A stretch of 64,000 nt of DNA from Zerene cesonia (lineage: Eukaryota > Arthropoda > Insecta > Lepidoptera > Pieridae). Under the pieces are notes generated by a model that searched no databases, was not told the DNA's origin, and was given only the letters and a program-made list of their open reading frames with translations. The translations under genes were made by a program, and so were the position numbers. The stretch is from positions 3,410,001-3,474,000 of the forward strand of contig NC_052130.1 in the NCBI RefSeq assembly GCF_012273895.1, in the 5' to 3' direction. Positions 33,663 through 45,308 of the stretch are shown piece by piece; position 1 is the stretch's first letter, and every line of letters begins with the position of its first letter.

Positions 33663-34221
33663 ATATGTTTTTTTTTCAATGATAGACATCTTAGCACATA
33701 TATCTACCGAAATAAGATTATTCTGTGCACACTGATATATATATACAATTAATATAGCAGACATTCAATTCGAAAGAATTAAAACTTACTGAATCTAGTA
33801 TTATCTATTGAATTTATGAATATTTGAAAATTAATAGAAAGAGAGATCACGAGGCGGGATTACTGGGCGACGACCTAACAAAATGGCCACCCATGATCCT
33901 GCCACAGAACTTCGACCCCTATAACCAAGAAAAAAATCGTAATAATAACAACCGTTCGACACCTAACATCATTCATTACGATATTCTATCAAGTTTTTAG
34001 TATTTGTCACGTAATTATAACAATTGTAATCGTGGAGAATTTATTTTTAGATAAGAAGCGTGGAAGTATAATCTTGAACAAATTAGCCATTCGGTTATCA
34101 TGCAATTATTTACCATTAATTATAATAAACAACTCACCTAGAAACTATAAACATACCTAATTTTACGTAAACGACTTTGTTACAGGTGTTATTAGCGTAC
34201 AGTGACTTCATACAATGTTGA
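33663..34221. other. Unassigned stretch
   Basis: Positions 33840-33915 are GC-richer (GAGGCGGGATTACTGGGCGA, GCCACCCATGATCCTGCC) and may be a repeat remnant; rest AT-rich. Confidence 0.3.
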
Positions 34222-34377
34222 CTAGCGGTCCGCCCCGGCTTCGCCCGTGGTACATATATAGCCTAAAGCCTTCTTCAATAAATGGGCTATCTAAAACTGA
34301 AAGAATTTTTCAAAACGGATCAGTAGTTTCTGAGAGCGCGTTCAAACAAGCAAACTCTTCAGCTTTATAATATTAGA
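34222..34377 (-). mobile_element. Helitron-like element, family H-E, full length
   Basis: Minus strand starts TCTAATATTATAAAGCTGAA, has GCTTGTTTGAACGCGCTCTC, GATCCGTTTTGAAAAATTC and ATGTACCACGGGCGAAGCC, and ends GGACCGCTAG|T. Confidence 0.8.
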
Positions 34378-35277
34378 TTATGCGTTTCATAAACTGTCTG
34401 TTTAAACTAGGTCTGTCTATATAATCTTTATTTCATTTATTGCTGAAGAGCCGTGGTCACATGCCTTTAAACGCGGTTCACATGTCACAGCTAATAAAAT
34501 TTACAAAATTGCTGTCAAACTAGGAAACATACAGTCATAAACAAAACTTAAAATTAATTTCATCGTTGGTAATTGTAAAATATATACGATATTATATTTA
34601 TTATTCAAAATTTCATATAAATAAAATTATACACATAAACTACTGTGATAACATACAGTGACAGATTTTAAATATTATATTAAACACAAAAATCGCAGGT
34701 TTATCTGAAAACGGTTTTGCGCAAACTCAGTTTCGTTGACGAAATGCAGTCGGAAGCGTTGATCGCGCTAAAACGTTTAAACTCGTTTTATTTGAATTTG
34801 ATACCGTCCAAAATTATCAGTGAAATTGGCACTTAAAAAGACTGAGGGTATTTTTTGTCATATCAAGAAACTTAACTCAAAGGCCGAGTAATACCAGGCA
34901 ATTACGCAACAAAATCAATTGTAGGTATACCTATTTATATTACAGATTATAAAATTCAAGGGAATGAATGTAGGTCATTTTAGTTTGAATCTTTAAAAAT
35001 TTAACTGCAACCCAAATTAAGTTGTAATTTAGTTAAAATTAGCCAGACCCTAAAAATGAATATTGGAAATCTGGCTAAACATGAAATCCTTCCAAAACTC
35101 AACAATAAATATTTAAACAGAAAGAAACCCAATACTTGGCTACAAACTTGAACTCGAACAAAAATTATTCATGAAACGTAGTTCTGTATGCGAATTCATT
35201 GTCCTGTTGGAATGACCATTTATTTACCAATTTAATACACTATATTATAAAATGTAATTTTAAGAAAATCTGCTCTA
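34378..35277. other. Unassigned stretch
   Basis: GC-richer patch 34710-34790 containing an insect-initiator-like CTCAGTTTCG but no TATA box or convincing downstream element. Confidence 0.3.
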
Positions 35278-35362
35278 TCCCAACTGATATGATAAATGCA
35301 AAATAACTGTCTATCTCTTCTTCATGCCAACATCACTGAACCAATTTAGTTTACCTAACATG
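35278..35362 (+). mobile_element. Helitron-like H-M fragment, 3'-truncated
   Basis: TCCCAACTGATATGATAAAT, ACTGTCTATCTCTTCTTCAT, then CACTGAACCAATTTAG. Confidence 0.55.
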
Positions 35363-35904
35363 TGGGTGTAACATCCGACTACTATAATTGCGAACATTGT
35401 GAAAATCGGGTCGCCCAGTCAAGAGATTCAATGCAGCGAACACAGAAAATATACAGTCAAATTGAACCTCCATTCAAGTGGCTTAAAAATATGTACTATC
35501 GATTATTAAATATTTGAAGTCAACACAATAGCTGCAACCGAGTTTCATTTACCTATGTAGGTTACATGATTACTTATAGTGAGTAGCTTTTTTCTAAATA
35601 GAAATAGAATTAATAGCCGTATGAATCAGTAAATGGTTCATTCTAAGGCCATTTCACTTGTAATTTAACTTGAGTTACCAGTGGTTACGGCGATAAAAAC
35701 AGGATTATATTATATGAGTTTGTGCTTTTTATACTAATTTTAAAGCGTATATAAATCTGGGTTAATGTGTTTTTATTGTTTTTCTATTCTTTTCTTTCTT
35801 CGTGTGTATGATTTAGAATTATGTTAAATAATAAATATCTGTAGTGAAAAGTTTCATTTAATATTCTCCATAAAATATTTCAAGTAGTCAATTCTTATTA
35901 TTCA
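35363..35904. other. Unassigned stretch with a family V trace
   Basis: ATACAGTCAAATTGAACCTCC-like sequence at about 35450-35474 matches the arm at 43198-43223. Confidence 0.35.
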
Positions 35905-36098
35905 ATAGCTTTTACCTGCGGTTTCGCATGCGTTAAAATCACAGTAGATTTATAGATTTTAATATACATATAAACAGTCCTCTTGAATCACTACGTCTAT
36001 AAAGAAACCCCATTCGGTGCGTAATTTTAAAGCACTAAGCCTACATAGATACATAGGGACAGACGTGGGAAGCAACTTTGCTTTACACTATGAAGTGA
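35905..36098 (-). mobile_element. Helitron-like element, family H-Q
   Basis: Minus strand starts TCACTTCATAGTGTAAAGCA, continues TGTCCCTATGTATCTATGTA, and ends CGCAGGTAAAAGCTAT (consensus CTAG). Confidence 0.75.
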
Positions 36099-36530
36099 TG
36101 TAAATACTCTATACATCCTTTAAAGTCGATAGAAAATTAATATTAAATAGTAAAATATCGTTTTTATTATTTTTCAACGCATAATTATGGTGCAATGTGA
36201 AAAGCGAATGAGCTTACCCCTTCAAATTGAGAAACATTAGGCAAGTAAACATATGTTAAAATATTAACGTACGCGCTATAAGAGTATCTCTTGATAACAC
36301 GATGATAAATTCTTTTTAATCGCCTTTGAGACTGAAGCTAATCCCATGAGCAGACCGAATGTAAACCTTTCCATAACATTCTGACCTAAAAGTCTCTAAC
36401 TTAAGTTATATTTCACTTCAAAACAAATATATGGATAGAAATGTAACATTGTTACCGATTCGGAAATATTTCAGAAAAAGATCATGTATTATTTATTATC
36501 TTTGCTATTTGATGTAAGATTAATGACAAA
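36099..36530. other. Unassigned AT-rich stretch
   Basis: Nothing recognised. Confidence 0.35.
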
Positions 36531-36600
36531 CTAGCTGTACCGCGTGGATTTACCCGCGGACGAACCGCCGCGAAGCAGCAAGTATTTGTACAGCTCATGT
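36531..36600 (-). mobile_element. Helitron 3' end fragment, H-T type
   Basis: CTAG at 36531-36534, then a CCGCG/CGCGG stem around TGGATTTACC, like a Helitron terminal hairpin. The body is not recognisable further right. Confidence 0.5.
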
Positions 36601-37364
36601 GTTATTCTAGTACATAAGCTACAAGCATTATTACAAGTATTATCAATTTCCAATGAGTTGTTTTCGCGTGAAGGAGTAATAAACGTACATCCATTCTCAC
36701 AAATTTTCTCGTTTACAATATTACGTACTAGGATAGATCATAAGTAGGGATAAACGAAAAGTTTTTGTCTCAAAAATTGTCTCTTTAAACATTCTAAAGC
36801 TAAATTCCAGTTCTATCAGAAACTCGTCTCTTTTTTATTATTAATCCATTCCTATCAAACATACAATAGAATACGAAACAACAAAACGACTACGAAACAA
36901 AAGAATTAGTCGAAGATTAGTTTTGATATCATTGCAAAAAAATTTGCATCTTTAATATGTTCGGTACGATTTTAATGATACGAGAACCAAATGTGACGTC
37001 ACATGAATGAATAAAAGAAACTTATTTAAATAATGATTTCGTATTGGAATAAAAAACTCGTTATCTATTATGAAGATACGAACCATTTATTTCTATGCCT
37101 ATAGTTAAGAAAAACACGAATTTTTCTCGTTTTTTCTGACGAGAAATTGCTTTTATACTCATATATTAACCGAAAATGTGATGAAAGGTATCCGAATGAA
37201 ATCGCATGGAAAAACAAGTGAAAACATCTTAAAAAAGAACAAAAACTGTCTGTCATAGGTTTCCCTTCAATAAAATAAATTAACATTTGTGATACATTCA
37301 TTCTTATAGCCTTTGTATTCATTTTTAAATCGAAAAACGATGGAGATTCGCAATTCGAATGTTT
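36601..37364. other. Unassigned AT-rich stretch
   Basis: Nothing recognised. Confidence 0.35.
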
Positions 37365-37503
37365 CTACCTTTATCACTCGATAACTTTGTGGGTTTTCAA
37401 CCGATTCACGTGATGTTTTTGTGTTTGATAGGAAATTGTTGTCATTTGGTCTCATTTGAGAATCTGGAGTGGTACTTTCCTCGCCAGGCATTACGGTGCC
37501 CTA
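37365..37503 (-). other. Possible coding exon (minus strand), unassigned
   Basis: A minus-strand frame from an ATG at 37491 starts MPGEESTTPDSQMRPNDNNF and continues about 25 polar residues before an AAAG|GTAGAA donor-like site near 37366. Just upstream, TTCTTGTTTTTTCGATGAGTAG|GG is acceptor-like (boundary near 37503) and an in-frame TAG precedes it. GC content is above the flanks. Against it: no homologue recognised, donor weak at position +5, and the opposite strand is open too. Confidence 0.2.
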
Positions 37504-37546
37504 CTCATCGAAAAAACAAGAACGTTTCGTTCGGGGAACAATTACT

Positions 37547-37727
37547 CACTAAAAGTGTGTTTGTTTGTTTTTCTTTATTGCACATCGCAACAGCAATCTA
37601 ACTGTATGTTTGCAGAGAGCTAGGCGGCTAGAGAGTGATATAGGCTACATTTTAACGCGGTGAAATATTCCATTCCCATGAGAATTTCTTTTGACTACCC
37701 AAATGCGAAGCTACGGCTATCAGCTAT
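37547..37727 (+). mobile_element. Helitron-like element, family H-M, degraded
   Basis: AAAGTGTGTTTGTTTGTTTT, GCACATCGCAACAGC, GGCTAGAGAGTGATATAGGC and ATTTTAACGCGGTGAAATAT parallel 18973-19201; end CTAT at 37724-37727. Confidence 0.6.
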
Positions 37728-38561
37728 CATTCAAATAATTCACTTTCTCTAAAACTTAGAGACGACTCTTCTACGAAACGAAAAATATTTGTTATCATAA
37801 ATAAACATTTAACTCGTTTTTAATTGATCGCGTAAATTAGAAAGGTATTATTATCATGATTTTACCTTATTTACAAAATGAAGACTAACAACGTTGTAAA
37901 AGATCCCACAAATTCGTTATAACTTATATAAAATTGAAAGATGCTCATTAGTTCTAAGGTTTCCACTTCATTAAGAAAATGGCGGAACGCTGTCGATGAG
38001 CGCAGAACAAATAGACAAACACCTAAAGATAATGAACGTAAACATTACGCAGCGTAAACTGGTATATGAGGAAGTGATTTATGTATAATCGTTCAGAATT
38101 CTCATGCAAAATGCAATCGTGCTAAGCAAATGACTGACACCCTCATAAGTCTATGCGCACAATGGAAGAATGCCCTTTTGACGTAATCGGCACGATGTTT
38201 TGACGTGCGTGATGAAATCGTGGAATTTTCTAGAAAATCATAATTACTCGTTAACATTTTCAACTAAATGCTGTATTTGTTACATATCATAATGAATCTA
38301 TTAGCTATTGCAATGGCAGTCAGTGTGTGAAAAACATAACATGTCTCGATGGACTAGAATATATATGTTCCCCCAATCTTAAATTGAATTACAAGAAAAC
38401 ATCTAAATAATCGAAATAGACAGTTCAAAGGTAACTAGGTCATCTGCTTAAATATTTACATATGTTCGACATTCGATTTCAATATCCTTAAACACTCTCG
38501 CCTTCAAACTATCTCCAAACACAAAAATACATAGAATCTTTCTGCTGCCGTGGCTTTCGGA
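37728..38561. other. Unassigned AT-rich stretch
   Basis: Nothing recognised. Confidence 0.35.
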
Positions 38562-38737
38562 TCACTACATAGTATGAAACAAAGTCGATTTCTCTGTACA
38601 TATGTCTGTTTAAATTTTTAAAACTTCGCAATGGATTTGATCGGGTTTTTTAATAGATAGAGTGAGGTTTACGTGTATAATAACATGTATTAAACTACTC
38701 CAAATTTAACGCTTGCAAGGCCATGGTCAAAAACTAG
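38562..38737 (+). mobile_element. Helitron-like element, family H-Q, full length
   Basis: TCACTACATAGTATGAAACA at the 5' end, then AAAGTCGATTTCTCTGTACA, AACTTCGCAATGGATTTGAT and TAACATGTATTAAACTACTC, ending GGTCAAAAACTAG|T at 38734-38737. Confidence 0.8.
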
Positions 38738-38867
38738 TTTATTATAAGTAAGGATACTGATGTACAATTTTGTCAAAAGCATTAAAACTAGTAAAAACTA
38801 GTAATAACTATAACAAAAACGACGCCTTTCTACAATTCCAAGGTTCCCGTTCTTTCCTTACTTCCAG

Positions 38868-38926
38868 AAGACAATAAGACACGACAGTGATGTTAGAAGA
38901 CTATGCGCGTCCACAATACAAATACC
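38868..38926 (+). other. Possible 59-nt internal exon
   Basis: A long pyrimidine tract ending CCTTACTTCCAG precedes a frame reading KTIRHDSDVRRLCASTIQI, which stays open to a GTAAAA donor-like site at 38927. The acceptor is good; the donor is mediocre. No homologue is known to me, and short open frames of this size are common by chance. Confidence 0.15.
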
Positions 38927-40035
38927 GTAAAAGATAATAGAGTCGACTTAAGAGGAAATTGTGAATGGCAAGCTAGACTGGATTGAATGAATTTATATTC
39001 TGTGAATGTTACTTTAATAGCACGATTCTACATAAGGGCTTTGTAGCTCTATAGTGGAATTCTATGGGGCAGGATCTCGGGTGGCCGAAAATACAGGCAT
39101 TTCCACGGTATGGCAATTTTTTTTTAAAGTGTTAAAATAAGCATGTTTCAAGTATAAATAGTTTCCGCACATCACTCAACTACTATAGACGTGAAATACA
39201 CACTTCGTGTATCATACACTGAGTATATGAAATAGCAAGCCAAGTATCTAGAAAGTTTATACCTCATTATCTTAATAAATTATAGCATAATCTTAATAAA
39301 TTATAGCATTTTAGATTAGTGTGATTGAATGACAGCTTAATGTATGATTTGACATGATAACATAACAACAAAACAATATTTTGTAAACGGTTTTTGTGTG
39401 ATACTATCTATCGCAATAGATTATATGTGTATTTATTAAACACAATCATGCATTTGTCATCAAATACATGTAACGACACGATATATATAAAGACATAAAT
39501 ATTCATAATCCAATGTTATATAAACATATCAAGTTCGTTGTGAGATAAACTAAATAAAACAATGATTATTGTAAATGAGGCTGTGATTCCAAAAAAAGCA
39601 AGCTTAAATTTACACTGATAAACTTTAAGTACTTGTATAAAGATGTTTTTTAGAAAATATGTTATTTCTATAAATCGGATGTCATGATTTATCTAAGTGT
39701 CTCTAAAAATGAACTTCCGAATCGATGTAAAAGCATACAATTTTATTTTAATAGCAATCATTTATGTTGCAATTTAATTCTTTAATGCTATGAGATGCTA
39801 TGAGATGCCCTGCTAAGTCTATCTCGTTAAAACTTATTAAAACAAGTTGTATTTTTTTCTTAAAATCCACAATTTGAAATATATGAAAAAGGGTACAGAA
39901 AGTTTGAAAATTACAAGACGTCCTTTAAGAGCGTCTACAGAAAAGCCATGTATCCGTGAGTTGAATAAAGACATATCTATGGCAAAAGACGGCGTGACAA
40001 TATAAAGTGTAGGGGTACTGCTATAGTATAATATA
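38927..40035. other. Unassigned AT-rich stretch with small tandem duplications
   Basis: A 20-bp unit (ATCTTAATAAATTATAGCAT) is repeated at 39269-39288 and 39290-39309. A 10-bp unit ATGCTATGAG is doubled at 39785-39804. Positions 39064-39110 may be a decayed tRNA-like head. Confidence 0.5.
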
Positions 40036-40239
40036 CTATCTTTCCGACCGCCGCTTCGCCTGCATAGTCAAAGGCAAACCCGCATTCCTGTTTCCGTGAG
40101 ATTTCCGGTATGAAAACTATTCTATGACCTTTCTTCGGTCTCAAACCATCTTTGCACCAAATCTATTTAGTGATTTAGGAGGGAAGAAGAGACCGACAGA
40201 TAGGCAGAGTTACTTTCGTATTTATAATTTAAGTAAGGA
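40036..40239 (-). mobile_element. Helitron-like element, family H-M
   Basis: Minus strand starts TCCTTACTTAAATTATAAAT, then ACGAAAGTAACTCTGCC, TTTGAGACCGAAGAAAGGTC, CCGGAAATCTCACGG and GGCGAAGCGGCGGTCGGAAA, end GATAG (mutated GCTAG). Confidence 0.7.
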
Positions 40240-42119
40240 TAGTATCAATAATATTTAGTATACTAATTGTTTTATAAATTCAATCGAATCATTAATCTCA
40301 CCTAACCTCTTACATGATCTGAGGTAATCGAAAATACCTGCTATAGTGTATACAATAAACCATTGCTATCACCCGATAGGGGATTCCGCAGACCATTTAC
40401 AGGTAACTGCGTCTCATTTTATGTACTTATACAATGCTGTGATCCTGAGCCTTTATTGTTATCGATAGAAGGGGACGATTTCTGTCGTTTATCTATGCTA
40501 TAATCTTTTAAATCTTAAAGCAAGTGAAATTGTGTAAAATTACGTTTATAAAAATACATTTGTATTTTCTTATAATTAATTGTAAATTGGTCCTCGACAC
40601 AAACCTAAAGTATAATATAAATAGTCTAAAAATTAATAACCATATACGTAAGATATTTTATATTTCACCTTCCAGTTATTTCAGAGGGAATAAAGAAACG
40701 ATGGTATAATTATTGATTAAAGAGTTGATAATTTGCTTTCAATATTTGTCCGTCTCTAGAAACGAACGCACTAGTAGAAAGACACTACTGACATGAGTTT
40801 CAATTTCTATATTTCCGAATGCTACTTACATTTGCGTCTTTTATACATAGAATATCAATATACCGAGTAGACATTGAGATTCCCTCGAGTAAAGGATACA
40901 AAAGATATATAACTTCTGGCCAGCCATAAAATCCTCAATATAAAATTGTATTGTAACTTTCAAACAACGATAAAACTGTTGAAATTTCCCACGAGATACA
41001 GATTTTCATACGTTGCTCATTCCATTAATGTTAAAAAATATGACGGAACTGTGTGCGTGCGTGTATGTACAGACACACACTTTGGCCTGGGTAGCTTCCG
41101 TGCGAATTACATTTTCACCCCCGACGCAAAAAGAGGGATATTACAAGTGACCGTGGCTATGAAACTATGAAACGTATAAAACAAATTCGATGAGGCTCAT
41201 TTTTTTCTAAAGTCATTTTCCTTGCGGTGCTTCTTAGCTATGCTTGGGAATAATCGATACCGAAGAGAACGATCAGCAGCTTCATGTAGGTTTAAAATTT
41301 TAAATATAAAAACAAACCAGCACAAAAAGTAAAAAGCAAACGAATAATACCAATTAATTGCCCTTCTATATTGAGGTACATAATATTGCAAGTGTTGCCA
41401 CGTCAGCCGTAGTAGATATTAAAAAAGATAAATATAACAGCGTTTTAAGCAAACTTTGTTATAATTTGATTATGTAGAAAAAATGGATACATAAATGATG
41501 GTAACATCCGATACTTAGCGAACACACAAATTAAACATTTAAGATAAAAATCACCGGATGTCGGTAAATTTGTTACTTATAAATGTCGTAATTGACATAT
41601 CGAAATTTTATCAATGCCTTTGTGAAATGTCTATTGAAATACAATCTACGTCAAATTGACAGCGCGGAATACAAACTTATATTCTCCTAGGTGCTTCCAT
41701 GAAGTTTGCTCCTCATAAACAGTTAAATTTCATGGCAGAGCTGTGTGGCCTTAGCTTTAACTGTTTCTGTTTCTCAAGCAATAGGCGCTAAATGTCAACG
41801 AAACAAAATGTGAAACATACCTGCATTATTATCTATCAGAATGCGATCGCACTTGTCAAATGTATATTGATTAGCTACTGGAATCTTATTTTTAATCTGT
41901 GATAACCACTCATGCTTTAATCAATTTCGATATCTTTTACTTAAGATAACGTTTTACTGAAAATTCGTTACATTGAAGTATTTGTTTGGGGACAATAATT
42001 GAATTACTTGTACAAAAAATTTAATGTATTAAAATAAATGAGCAAAAAGTTACTTGACGTAACTTTTCATCATAGACCTGGGAGCAAAATATAACGAATC
42101 TTAGAAATAATCTATTTTA
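40240..42119. other. Unassigned AT-rich stretch with one repeat scrap
   Basis: Positions 41110-41165 (CACCCCCGACGCAAAAAGAG) resemble the start of another repeat common in moths. Open frames here are short and unremarkable. Confidence 0.35.
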
Positions 42120-42245
42120 CTAGCTGTTCGCCTCGGTTGCGGCCGTAGTACATATAAAGGATGTCCTCAGTGAAATTGCAGTTATTTAGGTAAAAGAATT
42201 TTTAAAATTGGCCCCTTTAGTTTTTGTCTTAAAACATTACAAACA
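42120..42245 (-). mobile_element. Helitron-like H-E element, 5' end lost
   Basis: CTAG at 42120-42123, then GTTCGCCTCGGTTGCGGCCG, GTAGTACATATAAAGG, and the complement of ACCGATTTT-type sequence near 42200. Confidence 0.55.
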
Positions 42246-42315
42246 TTATTATTACGTTAGCTTATTAGCTAATTTGGACAAGGGAAATATCGATTATAGA
42301 TATCTTTATTATATA

Positions 42316-42511
42316 CTAACTGCGCCCCGAGGTTTCACGCGCGTAAGTACATATCCCGTAGGAATATCGGGATAAAAAGTTGCCTATATGTTATTCCACT
42401 TGTCCAGCTGTATACCAAATTTCATTGCAATCGGTTCAGTCGTTTTTGCGTGAAAGAGCAACAAACACACACACATCCTTACAAACTTTCGCATTTATAA
42501 TATTAGTAGGA
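42316..42511 (-). mobile_element. Helitron-like H-A element, full length
   Basis: Minus strand TCCTACTAATATTATAAATG, a (GT)n tract, ACGACTGAACCGATTGCAAT, both 3' stems, ending GCGCAGTTAG|T (one base off CTAG). Confidence 0.85.
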
Positions 42512-43085
42512 TTACCTAGTAGGTATGAAACTTTGCAGGAAAAAGTTTAGATCGAGAGTCAAATAATAATACTTAACACCGGTACTGACATATTGTGTAA
42601 ATAACACTTCAATCCAGACGCAATAAGTCATATTAATTGCGCAATTGACTCTTTCAATTTATTTCTGACTAGGTACATAGGCTGCGTTTTATGACTAAGG
42701 AATTTTACGTATGGATAAAGTATATTTTATTATGTTACAACGGCCTACTGAATTCCCCTGATGGTAAGCGATACCGCCGCCCATGAACATTCGCATTTGC
42801 CCTTCTAAATATGTCATAATTAGTAAGGTAATATAATTACATAGACCGGTATCATTACTTATTTTTTATTTACGTATGTATCAGTAGGTACATTGCAAAT
42901 TCAATAAGATAAAAATATGTCTAACAAATAATAATTCACGTACCTAATTATCAAATAATGGACGAATAATAATCTATATTACAGGTTTAGAATAATAAAA
43001 TGTCTAAAGATATAAGATTCGGCGTGTGTGTGGACGAAGTGTAATATAAAGTATAACATGATATATTTTAACTGACTTGAAATAA
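42512..43085. other. Unassigned stretch with a family L fragment
   Basis: Positions 42738-42805 (CCCCTGATGGTAAGCGATAC, GCCGCCCATGAACATTCG) are the L-family 3' block on the minus strand. Confidence 0.5.
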
Positions 43086-43250
43086 GGTGTTCTCAATTTG
43101 ACTGTATTTTTGTGTCACGAGAAACATTAACATTTCAAATAAAAAAAAACATCATTATCGATTCACCCAGTTAAAACTTATGAGGTAACAAACAGAAGAA
43201 ATACAGTAAAATTGAGAACCTCCTACTTTCCTCCTTCTCCTTTCAAGTCT
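43086..43250. repeat. Inverted-repeat-bounded element, family V
   Basis: GGTGTTCTCAATTTGACTGT at 43086 and the reverse complement of GGAGGTTCTCAATTTTACTG ending about 43223 form ~25-bp arms with two or three differences, 90 bp apart. The right arm continues into CCTTCTCCTTTCAAGTCTGT then TAAAAAAATTGG, which I remember as a frequent lepidopteran repeat. A related scrap is at 35450. It may be a MITE or two opposed copies. Confidence 0.5.
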
Positions 43251-43587
43251 GTTAAAAAAATTGGTCTAGTTCTCTCAATTTGCGGTTTAGTTTTTTGTTG
43301 TCGGCTTATATTACGTAGCACACAGAGATCTCTCATATTAAGGCAACGCACACAAGTGCATAAATACGTACACTTCTGAACTCAAAAGTAAATAATGTAG
43401 CATGCATATCAATTAATTATAATCTGTATAACAACAGACTATAATAATAAATTATTATGAAATCAATATTTTCAGAAGTATCAATTGTAAACGTATTATC
43501 ACAATTATATTATAAGTACTTTTTAATGGCCTGATTGTAAATTACTTTTAAATTTCCTGTAGGTATTGCTTAAATAAATAAATCACT
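43251..43587. other. Unassigned AT-rich stretch
   Basis: Nothing recognised apart from TTAAATAAATAAAT at 43570-43583 next to the SINE. Confidence 0.35.
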
Positions 43588-43770
43588 CATGTGAAGTCCC
43601 GTGTCCCCTAGTGGGGTATGGGGCAGACGATATGCATATGTTTCACTGATCGATTTTCTATTTGGACAAGTAGTTGATCAGCCTTCTGTGTCCTGTCGAA
43701 CCGAGACATTTTATTTAATTGTCCATCAGGAATCGAACTATGCTTACGCGTTAACCACTGTACCAGACCG
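43588..43770 (-). mobile_element. tRNA-derived SINE, family B
   Basis: Same order as 4996-5201 on the minus strand: head TGGTACAGTGGTTAACGCGT, shortened B-box region (AGTTCGATTCC), AATCGATCAGTGAAAC and CCCCATACCCCACTAGGGG. A 79-codon frame through it is incidental. Confidence 0.7.
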
Positions 43771-43908
43771 ACATACCGTTGCCGGGCACTTGTGTAATAA
43801 ATTAATACATTTTTCTTTTATCGCATCGCTTATAACATAGCGGTCGTGGTCATTATGTAATATCAGACTGGTACCAGCTGCACGGTGATCCATCTATCCC
43901 ATTTTGTT

Positions 43909-44106
43909 GTGGGAGTTGAGCATGCATCGGCACGATATAGACCAGCTTGCACCAGGGAATGAACCACAAGCCCACAAGAAATCGGTGTGATTGTAATCAA
44001 GTAATAGTATTATTACTTCCAGCCCCCACATTATAAATAAGGTGGGAGCCAGAAGATTTACCTCTAAGCTTTTAAAGTCTGCAATCCATTTGCAGAGGCG
44101 TAAGGC
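43909..44106 (+). mobile_element. Family L repeat, 5' part, internally deleted
   Basis: TGTGGGAGTTGAGCATGC, CGGCACGATATAGACCAGC and ACCACAAGCCCACAAG, then a shortened middle and CTGCAATCCATTTGCAGAGG. Confidence 0.6.
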
Positions 44107-44171
44107 CAGTTCTTATGCCGAGTATGGATTAAAAAAGCCATAAAATCTCTTTTCCCCGCTCTTTGCTTCAG

Positions 44172-44239
44172 TCGTGAAGCGCACCGCTAGCGGCGGTTTT
44201 GATATGGTCGGTCTACCGAATGACAGTCCCAGGCTCTAG
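44172..44239 (+). other. Possible terminal coding exon
   Basis: TCTCTTTTCCCCGCTCTTTG then CTTCAG is a very good acceptor. The following frame reads VKRTASGGFDMVGLPNDSPR then L and a double stop TAGTAG (44237-44242). It is markedly GC-richer than its flanks and contains the palindrome CCGCTAGCGG. No polyadenylation signal was confirmed and no homologue is known to me; it follows an L-family repeat and could be repeat-derived. Confidence 0.2.
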
Positions 44240-44358
44240 TAGATTGTAAAATAGATAGAATTTAAAGAAATATCTCGTTTTAATTTGGTGTTCAAAATTG
44301 CTTCGAAATTACTTACGCAATATACAGACACGTTTGTAATATAGATAGATAGATATTC

Positions 44359-44471
44359 AGTCTCCCGATGACCACGCTCGCTGTAGTGTTCGAAACGTCG
44401 GGTTAATAATATAAATAATAAATCGCGTTTAAAATCCGTTAAAAAGTTTTTAATTTTTAATTTCTAAATAG
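44359..44471 (+). repeat. Family K single-arm copy
   Basis: CAGTCTCCCGATGACCACGC, GTTCGAAACGTCGGGTTAAT, AAATCGCGTTTAAAATCCGT and TTTTTAATTTCTAAATAG match one arm plus spacer of the fold-back at 32405. (AGAT)n lies directly upstream. Confidence 0.65.
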
Positions 44472-45101
44472 ATATTACTTATGAAAAGTGCTAGCATTGT
44501 TAATATTATAGTACTATTTTAAAAATACAAAATTCAATCGTTACATATTATTTTTATTGTATATACACAATATATAAAACAATTGCATTCATAAATCTGT
44601 TTGATATTGATGCTTTGCAGAGCATTATAACTGTGCCAACAAGTACCTAAATTATCTATTGTACAGTTATTTGGTTTAACAGAATTGCGTACATAAACAT
44701 ATCAACATAGTTATGATATAACGTTTCCATTTCATAGATCTGAATCATATAGCATATGCTATACATAGCAAGTACAATAAATATTAAACTAAAGGCACCT
44801 CCCAAGTTAACAAGACATTTACGATAATGTGTCAAAAGATAATTCAAGTGTGTACACTTGAAACACAGTCCTTCCTTAAGCATAATCGCGAACAAAATAT
44901 ATATATGAAAGACATGTTCCTTAGATGTTTCTAGAACAAAGTCCAATACCAGTATTAATTAAAGCATCCGCAATTAGCAATACCAGGCAATGAACATACA
45001 TTGGTCGTATACATTGAACGCAAACAGTTTAACTGCACTTGGTGACAGTTTCAACAGTTACACAGAACACTATGCTATTACACGTAGCAACATATTATGC
45101 A
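44472..45101. other. Unassigned AT-rich stretch
   Basis: A 96-codon minus frame (44656-44946) has no recognised domain. Confidence 0.35.
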
Positions 45102-45308
45102 CTACCTACGCCCCGCGGTTTCACTCGCGTAAGTCGGTATCTCATAGGAATATCGGGATAAAAAGTTGCCTTCATGTTATTCCAGTTTTCCAGCTCTCTC
45201 AGTACCAAATTTCATTGCAATTGCTTCAGTAGTTTTTGCGTGAAAGAGTAACAAACACACACACATCCTTAGAAACTTTCGCATTTATAATATTAGTAGG
45301 AAGTAGGA
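45102..45308 (-). mobile_element. Helitron-like H-A element with doubled 5' motif
   Basis: Minus strand starts TCCTACTTCCTACTAATATT (terminal motif twice). All family landmarks follow, and the end reads GTAG in place of CTAG. Confidence 0.85.

Noticed and set aside
34721..34760. Core promoter with CTCAGTTTCG initiator
   Set aside because: No TATA box and no fitting downstream element at the expected distance; single six-base matches are common.
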